From: Oscillospiraceae bacterium
GTDB taxonomy: Bacteria > Bacillota > Clostridia > Oscillospirales > Oscillospiraceae
DNA: 10,891 nucleotides
Direction of reading: 5' to 3'
Assembly (NCBI GenBank): GCA_017378975.1
Contig: JAFNXT010000183.1
Coordinates: forward strand, 1-10,891
Shown: positions 6,694 through 10,891 of the stretch, piece after piece
Layout: the number at the start of each line of letters is the position of its first letter
Numbering within the stretch: the first letter of the stretch is position 1
The notes under the pieces: model-generated
What the model saw: only the letters and a program-made list of their open reading frames with translations
Told to the model about the DNA's origin: nothing
Database searches by the model: none
Made by a program: the position numbers and the translations under genes

Positions 6694-8067
6694 TTAGTTT
6701 TCTACGATCTGTCCCTTCGCGTAATCCACCATGTCCTGCACGGACTCCGTGGCACGGTCGGGATACAAACTGCCATCAAAAATATGGCTGTTCTTGTTCT
6801 TCACGGAGTAAGCCTCCAGCTCCGCGTCGGTGTTCATGAAGAACTTGCCCGGATTGGACCGGGGGGTGCAGTCCACATGATACCAGCCACCACCGATGTC
6901 GATCAGGCTCCAATAGTGGTGGGAACGGGAGGTGTCGCTCTTGACGACATCCACATTAGGGATCCCAGCCACATCGAAAAGGGCTTTTGCCGCGGCGAAG
7001 TAGTTGTAGCAGTCACCGGACATCTCCGTGAAGGCCTGATAGGCCGCACCGGTCCAGCTGGACTTGTCGGAGCTACCCACATAGCCGATGTTCCGGCTGG
7101 TCCAGCGATAGATGGCGAAGGCCACCTCCATCTTGGACATCCCCTCAGTGGTGATCTCGTCCAGCACCTCCTGTGCCAGACCGTAGACCACATCAGGCTC
7201 CACATAGCCCTCGGGCTTGTCCACCAGCGTGAACTGCACCGTCACGGAAGCCTCGTTCCCGGCGGCATCCTTTGCGGTATAGATCACGGGATAGGTCCCG
7301 GCCTTCTCCGTATCCACCGCGTCACGGTCCACAGAAAGGGTGGCTTCGCTCTTGTCGTCCACCGCCAGGACCTCAGGATACTCGTTGCCGTTCTGGTCTT
7401 TATAAGCGCCGGTATAGACGATGGGATCGCCCACATAGAAAGTCCGGTCCGTGGCTCCCTGGACCTCCGGCGGTACCGTATCATCGATGATGGTCAGCGT
7501 CACAGCGATGACGGAGCTGTTGCCTGCCTCATCGGTGAGCTTGACCTGCGCCACGACCTTGCCGCCCTTGGACACATCCGGTGCCACCTGATAGGAAGCG
7601 GACACCAGACCCACATCACGGACATTGGTCACAAGAAATTCAGGCGCGGGCATCAGACCGGCATTGATGGTCATCTCCACAGGATCTGCCGTGGGAGGCA
7701 CCGTATCCCGTACCCGCATGATGGTGGTATGGGCTTTACCGTTGACGTAGATCTCCACAGTATAGTCGCCTTCCTTGGACATATCGAAAGCGGCCATATT
7801 GGACTTATAATACACCTCGGAGCCGAAGGCCAGACCGGGCTGTGCCAGGAAACGCTCGGGCTCCACCACGGATCCGGCTTCCACCGTCAACGAATCCACC
7901 AGCGGACGGTAACGGGTCAGCGCGATCAGAACGACCACTCCGATCACCAGCACGATACTCAGGATCACGCTGATGGTGGCGAGCATCGCTCTGCGCTGTT
8001 TCGCCTTCCGGATCCGGGCCATCTCCGCCCGCCGTGCCTTCAGGTCTTCTAATCTTCGCTGTTCCAT
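6694..8067 (-). CDS. Membrane-anchored transglutaminase-like protein with Ig-like repeats
   Basis: This 457-residue surface protein has a basic cytoplasmic tail (1-28), one transmembrane helix (about 29-50) and a long outer part. Two bacterial Ig-like or cadherin-like repeats are visible, one ending near 195 and one at about 197-283 (DDTVPPEV to TYPVIYTAKDAAGN, DUF5011/Big type). The C-terminal transglutaminase core keeps the triad Cys353 (SGDCYNY), His384 (SRSHHYW) and Asp399 (YHVDCTP). Such domains act as cross-linking acyltransferases or peptidases; which applies is unknown. I chose the ATG at 8067 because GGGAGGG lies six bases upstream; the frame extends to 8169 but that part overlaps the promoter. 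It is the first gene of the operon, 21 bases before the racemase. That suggests an envelope role, but its link to the aminoacylation genes is only by co-transcription. Confidence 0.9.
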   Translation of the reverse strand: MEQRRLEDLKARRAEMARIRKAKQRRAMLATISVILSIVLVIGVVVLIALTRYRPLVDSLTVEAGSVVEPERFLAQPGLAFGSEVYYKSNMAAFDMSKEGDYTVEIYVNGKAHTTIMRVRDTVPPTADPVEMTINAGLMPAPEFLVTNVRDVGLVSASYQVAPDVSKGGKVVAQVKLTDEAGNSSVIAVTLTIIDDTVPPEVQGATDRTFYVGDPIVYTGAYKDQNGNEYPEVLAVDDKSEATLSVDRDAVDTEKAGTYPVIYTAKDAAGNEASVTVQFTLVDKPEGYVEPDVVYGLAQEVLDEITTEGMSKMEVAFAIYRWTSRNIGYVGSSDKSSWTGAAYQAFTEMSGDCYNYFAAAKALFDVAGIPNVDVVKSDTSRSHHYWSLIDIGGGWYHVDCTPRSNPGKFFMNTDAELEAYSVKNKNSHIFDGSLYPDRATESVQDMVDYAKGQIVEN

Positions 8068-8083
8068 GGTGGTCCCTCCCTGA

Positions 8084-8115
8084 CCGGCTTCGCCGGAAAA
8101 ATGCCCCAAGGGCAT
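8084..8115 (-). promoter_or_regulatory. Two short hairpins in the operon's 5' leader
   Basis: The leader between the predicted start (near 8130) and the ATG at 8067 contains two perfect palindromes: ATGCCC/GGGCAT around three bases (8101-8115) and CCGGC/GCCGG around three bases (8084-8096). The second ends four bases before the Shine-Dalgarno site. They may stabilise the mRNA or affect ribosome access. I recognise no riboswitch or T-box. Confidence 0.4.
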
Positions 8116-8136
8116 ATAATCACATAGTACATTCGC

Positions 8137-8165
8137 ATTATACCACGCCCCAAAAAGCATGTCAA
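8137..8165 (-). promoter_or_regulatory. Consensus sigma-A promoter of the five-gene operon
   Basis: The minus strand has TTGACA (8165-8160), a 17-base spacer and TATAAT (8142-8137), a perfect match in both hexamers and spacing. It should give strong, constitutive transcription from about 8130 through the transglutaminase, racemase, ligase, carrier and MBOAT genes. I see no clear operator over it. Confidence 0.88.
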
Positions 8166-8232
8166 TCACCCATCCGGGCCGATCCCATCCAAAAAAATAA
8201 CACCATCCCCCCTATTTTTTGCACCCTGCTTA

Positions 8233-8241
8233 TGATATACT
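8233..8241 (+). promoter_or_regulatory. Extended -10 promoter of the NAGPA-domain gene
   Basis: TGATATACT is an extended -10 (TGn plus TATACT) 29 bases before the ATG at 8271. No good -35 is visible at the right distance (TATTTT at 8213-8218), which is common for extended -10 promoters. It diverges from the operon promoter, with the two -35 regions about 50 bases apart. Confidence 0.5.
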
Positions 8242-8270
8242 CCATACATCTTTTGAAAAGGAGCACTGAT

Positions 8271-9197
8271 ATGGAACGAAAGCTTCGCATAGGCGGCTTG
8301 CTCTATGCGCTGGTGCTGACACTCTTCACCGTCTACGTCCTGCTGGACACCTTCGTGATCGCCCGTGTGGAGACGCAGGTCCCTTCCACGCCCCAGATCT
8401 CCACGACACCGACCAACGTCCCCAACGAAGGACCGGTCATCTCCGACGAAGGACCGGATACCCCCAAGATCACCGACCGTACTTACCGTGACCGGAACAT
8501 CTCCATCACCCTGACCGAATACCGGGAACATGATACCGACATCTATGTGGCAGAGATAAAGATCGCTTCCGCAGACTACCTGAAGACCGCCTTCGCCAAA
8601 AACGCCTACGGCAGGAACATCAAAGAGACCACCTCCGACATGGCAGAGAACAACGGCGCGATCCTGGCGATCAATGGCGATTATTACGGATCCCGGCAAA
8701 AGGGCTATGTCCTTCGTAACGGCATACTATACCGCATGGACGGCGACCCCAAGCGACAGGACCTGATGATCGGCAAAGACGGCGATTTCCGGATCTATTC
8801 CGAAGCCAACGTCTCCGCCAATATGCTCAGCAGCTTCGACGCGTGGCAGGTCTTCTCCTTTGGCCCTGCCCTTTTGCAGGAGGGCCAGATCTCGGTAGAT
8901 AAAAACGCAGAGGTGGATCAGGCCACCACTTCCAACCCCCGGACCGCCATCGCTCAGGTGGGCGAGCTCCATTACCTGATGGTGGTGTCCGACGGCCGTA
9001 CGGACCGGAGCGAAGGTCTGTCCCTGTACCAGCTGGCCACGTTCCTGCAAACCCTCGGTGCCAGCACCGCCTACAATCTGGACGGCGGCGGCTCCTCCAC
9101 CATGTGGTTCAACGGCAACGTGATCAACCAGCCCGTGAACCATGGAAGCGAAGTCAGTGAAAGGAAGGTCAGTGACATTGTCTACATCGGCTATTGA
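8271..9197 (+). CDS. Exported phosphodiester glycosidase (NAGPA-domain) family protein
   Basis: This 308-residue protein has a short basic N-terminus and a hydrophobic signal anchor (about 8-30). A Thr/Pro-rich linker (36-70) follows, then a NAGPA domain (DUF2233 type). Domain motifs are AINGDYYG (133-140), NPRTAI (222-227), VVSDGR (238-243) and NLDGGGSSTMW (269-279). Members cleave sugar-1-phosphodiester bonds, as the mammalian uncovering enzyme does, and bacterial relatives are often annotated as exopolysaccharide proteins. It probably acts outside the membrane on a phosphate-linked glycan. The start at 8271 has AAAAGGAG seven bases upstream; the longer open frame from 8034 is spurious. It diverges from the aminoacylation operon and overlaps the next gene by about 20 bases, so those two are likely co-transcribed. 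The native substrate is unknown. Confidence 0.93.
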   Translation: MERKLRIGGLLYALVLTLFTVYVLLDTFVIARVETQVPSTPQISTTPTNVPNEGPVISDEGPDTPKITDRTYRDRNISITLTEYREHDTDIYVAEIKIASADYLKTAFAKNAYGRNIKETTSDMAENNGAILAINGDYYGSRQKGYVLRNGILYRMDGDPKRQDLMIGKDGDFRIYSEANVSANMLSSFDAWQVFSFGPALLQEGQISVDKNAEVDQATTSNPRTAIAQVGELHYLMVVSDGRTDRSEGLSLYQLATFLQTLGASTAYNLDGGGSSTMWFNGNVINQPVNHGSEVSERKVSDIVYIGY

Positions 9198-9570
9198 GAA
9201 AAAAGCGACGCGGCTCGCATTGATCTACCTGCTCATCTCTGTCCTCTGCGCCCTGTTTGGCTGTATCTATGAGCATTTCAGCCACGGTGTCTATTCCTAT
9301 CATATGATCTATGCCTTCGCCTACCCTCTGGTGGGCGGCACCCTCCCTGCCCTGTGGGCGGTGGTCTTCGGATGCAAACGCCCTCCGGCGGCGTTACCAA
9401 GGCTCCTGTACCACTGCGGCATCGCTACCTTCACGGTGGGAAGCATCATCACCGCCGTGCTGGAGATCTACGGGACCTCCAGCCCTCTGACCACCTGCTA
9501 CTGGGCCGTGGCTATGCTCCTGACCCTCAGTTCCGTAGTGCTCCACCTGTCCCCCCGGCGCAGATCATGA
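9178..9570 (+). CDS. Four-helix integral membrane protein of unknown function
   Basis: This is about 130 residues, with hydrophobic stretches at roughly 12-31, 42-65, 77-99 and 107-124 and a basic C-terminus (PRRRS). A motif HGVYSYHMIYAFAYPLVGG lies between helices 1 and 2. I recognise no catalytic residues. The start is uncertain. A TTG at 9178 has AAAGGAAGG nine bases upstream and is my choice. A GTG at 9172 is too close to that site, and the ATG at 9142 (142 residues) has no Shine-Dalgarno. With the TTG start it overlaps the NAGPA gene by 20 bases in another frame, which points to translational coupling and possibly a shared envelope role. Confidence 0.75.
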   Translation: MSTSAIEKKATRLALIYLLISVLCALFGCIYEHFSHGVYSYHMIYAFAYPLVGGTLPALWAVVFGCKRPPAALPRLLYHCGIATFTVGSIITAVLEIYGTSSPLTTCYWAVAMLLTLSSVVLHLSPRRRS

Positions 9571-9582
9571 CCGTGCCAACTA

Positions 9583-9623
9583 AAACGTGGCGATCCCCTC
9601 AGTTCGGGAGGATCGCCACGTTT
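9583..9623 (+). terminator. Hairpin after the membrane protein gene, sharing a repeat module
   Basis: Arms starting AAACGTGGCGATCC (9583) and ending GGATCGCCACGTTT (9623) pair over 18 positions with one mismatch and one G-T, around a five-base loop. The stem sits 13 bases after the stop at 9570 and is followed by TTTCTT in part within the arm, so it can act as an intrinsic terminator. The core CGTGGCGATC is the same as the inner arm of the palindrome at 2487-2568. The remaining 124 bases up to the next gene hold no clear promoter or gene. Confidence 0.7.
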
Positions 9624-9747
9624 CTTCGTGCTTCACCATACGCTTCCGATCCGGCCAGATCCGGATCCCATGATGTGTCGCTTTTTTCATGAGGTCCCCT
9701 TCTTTCGGGCATACTGATACCATCCGAAGGAAAGGGAGCGATGATGA

Positions 9748-10182
9748 ATGATCGAACAAGATACTGTGAAACTGCTCAGGGAATGTGATGCCGGGATCAA
9801 AATGGGCATCTCCTCCATCGATGATGTGCTGGACCGGGTGGAGGACCGGAAGCTCCGGGAGCTTCTGGGCGACTGCAAAGCCCAGCACGAGGAGCTCCAG
9901 ACCCAGATCATCGGCCTGCTGGCCGACTACCACGACCGGGGCAAGGATCCGGCACCGATCGCCAAGGGCATGAGCTGGATGAAGACCAATCTGAAGATGA
10001 CGCTGGAGGGTGGCGATGCCACCATCGCCGATCTCATGACCGACGGCTGTGACATGGGCGTCAAATCCCTCAGCCGTTACCTGAACCAATACGAAGCCGC
10101 CGACGAACGCTCCAAGGACATCGCCAAGAAGCTGATCGCCGCGGAATCCGACCTGTCCATCGCCCTGCGCGACTGGCTGTAA
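9748..10182 (+). CDS. Predicted four-helix bundle protein, ferritin-like/DUF2383-like
   Basis: This is a soluble protein of 144 residues, almost entirely helical by composition. It has no signal peptide or membrane segment. Features include LLRECDAGIKMGISSIDDVL near the N-terminus, CKAQHEELQ, DYHDRGKDPAP in a loop, MSWMKTN, and DLMTDGCDMGVKSLSRYLNQY near the C-terminus. His and Glu residues on several helices (for example HEEL and YHD) recall ferritin-like or hemerythrin-like bundles such as DUF2383. I cannot see a complete metal-binding set, so the family call is tentative. The ATG at 9748 has AAGGGAG nine bases upstream. Two overlapping ATGs just before it are in another frame. It stands alone and converges on glnA. 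Confidence 0.85.
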   Translation: MIEQDTVKLLRECDAGIKMGISSIDDVLDRVEDRKLRELLGDCKAQHEELQTQIIGLLADYHDRGKDPAPIAKGMSWMKTNLKMTLEGGDATIADLMTDGCDMGVKSLSRYLNQYEAADERSKDIAKKLIAAESDLSIALRDWL

Positions 10183-10186
10183 AAAC

Positions 10187-10245
10187 CGCCGTCATCACGG
10201 GGAGCACCAAAGAGCCACACAGCTCCGCTCCCCGCGATGACAGCG
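10187..10245 (-). terminator. Intrinsic terminator of glnA, with repeat-like arms
   Basis: Arms 10187-10205 and 10227-10245 pair at 17 of 19 positions. On the minus strand the stem is followed by GTTTTT (10186-10181), a proper U-tract, so it should end glnA transcription. In the plus direction there is no T-run, though the stem may still protect the 3' end of the four-helix protein mRNA. The arm sequence TGTCATCGCG with GGG after it resembles the outer arm of the palindrome at 2487-2568. Confidence 0.8.
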
Positions 10246-10259
10246 TTCACACTACGGTA

Positions 10260-10891
10260 TCACAGATTATAGTACTTCTCGAACTCCGCGGGATGGGGGA
10301 TCGCGGCCATCTGACGGCACTCAGCCCGCTTGCCGGCGATGAAGTTCTTCAGCAGTTCCTCCGGGAACACGCCACCGGCGGTCAGGTAATCGTGATCGGC
10401 CTCCAGCGCATCCAGCGCCTCCTCCAGAGAGGTGGGCAGATGGCTCAGCTTGGCCTTCTCCTCGTCACTCAGGTGATACAGGTTCACATCGTAGGGGCCC
10501 CAGCCGTTGGCATGAGGATCGATCTTATTCTTCACACCGTCGAGGCCTGCCATCAGGATGGCGGCGTAGCAGAAGTAGGGGTTGCAGGTGGCATCGGGGT
10601 TCCGAAGCTCGAACCGACGCTTGTCCGGGCTCTTGGCATAGGCCGGGATCCGGATGACGGCACTGCGGTTGGAGGTGGCATAGCCCACGGTGACCGGGGC
10701 CTCGAAGCCGGGCACCAGACGCTTGAAGGAGTTGGTGCTGGGGTTGGTCAGAGCGCACAGAGAAGCGATGTGCTTCAGCAGACCGCCCATGAAGTAATGC
10801 GCATCTTTGCTTAGGTGTGAGTATCCGTTATCGTCGGAGAAAACGGGCTGTCCGTCCTTCAGTAAGAGCATGTGAACATGCATTCCGTTAC
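10260..10891 (-). CDS. glnA: Glutamine synthetase type I, C-terminal part
   Basis: This is the C-terminal 209 or so residues of the ATP-dependent enzyme that makes glutamine from glutamate and ammonia; the 5' end lies beyond the window. The frame runs through the right edge, where NGMHVHMLL matches the GS active-site motif with a metal-binding His. Downstream come NSFKRLVPGFEAP, SAVIRIP, RRFELRNPDATCNPY and ILMAGLDGVKNKI, all typical of bacterial GSI. An apparent Met start at 10883 is internal and not a true start. NLYHLSDEE aligns with the segment that carries the adenylylated Tyr in enteric GS, though that control is not expected in Bacillota. Its regulation cannot be judged because the promoter is outside. 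It ends at a terminator hairpin. Confidence 0.97.
   Translation of the reverse strand, partial: NGMHVHMLLLKDGQPVFSDDNGYSHLSKDAHYFMGGLLKHIASLCALTNPSTNSFKRLVPGFEAPVTVGYATSNRSAVIRIPAYAKSPDKRRFELRNPDATCNPYFCYAAILMAGLDGVKNKIDPHANGWGPYDVNLYHLSDEEKAKLSHLPTSLEEALDALEADHDYLTAGGVFPEELLKNFIAGKRAECRQMAAIPHPAEFEKYYNL

Noticed and set aside
5935..8052. 705-codon plus-strand open frame antisense to the racemase and transglutaminase genes
   Set aside because: Despite its length it is His/Leu/Asp-rich without domains, and the minus-strand genes carry complete catalytic motifs and ribosome sites.
8068..8169. A longer N-terminus for the transglutaminase-like protein, starting at 8169
   Set aside because: That stretch contains the consensus promoter and predicted transcription start, so it is not translated from this promoter.
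8166..8699. Minus-strand open frame opposite the NAGPA gene
   Set aside because: Val/Gly/Asp-rich shadow of a gene with a signal anchor and clear NAGPA motifs; no ribosome site.
9650..9670. Small GATCCGG/CCGGATC palindrome
   Set aside because: Only seven pairs around six bases, and GATC/CGGATC words are so common in this DNA that chance is likely.

Overview
The window looks like chromosomal DNA of a fairly GC-rich member of the Clostridia, most likely the Oscillospiraceae/Ruminococcaceae group of gut anaerobes. The reasons are the strong Shine-Dalgarno sites, sigma-A-type promoters, a perfect HrcA operator (CIRCE) in front of htpG, a Bacillota-type glutamine synthetase, and several small proteins of a kind I associate with that group. 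Genus is not resolved. Nothing looks phage- or transposon-like, and I see no tRNA, rRNA or CRISPR array.

Layout. At the left edge is the 5' part of a small membrane-protein gene (1-405, minus). Next is htpG (485-2362, minus) with promoter and CIRCE operator at 2388-2443. An 82-nt near-perfect hairpin at 2487-2568 separates htpG from a five-gene minus-strand operon. That operon reads, in transcription order, transglutaminase-like membrane protein (6694-8067), Asp/Glu racemase (5941-6672), DltA-like adenylating ligase (4410-5936), acyl carrier protein (4179-4406) and AlgI-like MBOAT acyltransferase (2574-4175). It starts from a consensus promoter (TTGACA, 17 nt, TATAAT) at 8137-8165. Diverging from the same 203-bp intergenic region are an exported NAGPA-type phosphodiester glycosidase (8271-9197) and an overlapping four-helix membrane protein (9178-9570). 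A predicted four-helix bundle protein (9748-10182, plus) then faces the 3' part of glnA (10260-10891, minus), with a terminator hairpin between them.

The notable system is the five-gene operon. It has the logic of dltABC: a ligase charges a carrier protein with an amino acid, and a membrane O-acyltransferase passes it to an acceptor outside the membrane. It differs from a normal dlt operon in four ways. There is no dltD in the window. The acyltransferase is AlgI-like, longer than DltB. An amino-acid racemase with both catalytic cysteines sits directly upstream. The ligase pocket has Gly where DltA has its D-Ala-selecting Cys, and Lys at the position that contacts the side chain in glutamate-activating NRPS domains. 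I infer, without proof, that it may attach an acidic amino acid, perhaps D-Glu or D-Asp, to an envelope polymer.

A second theme is three intergenic hairpins (2487-2568, 9583-9623, 10187-10245) that share sequence modules. They look like members of one dispersed palindromic repeat family that also serves at transcript ends.
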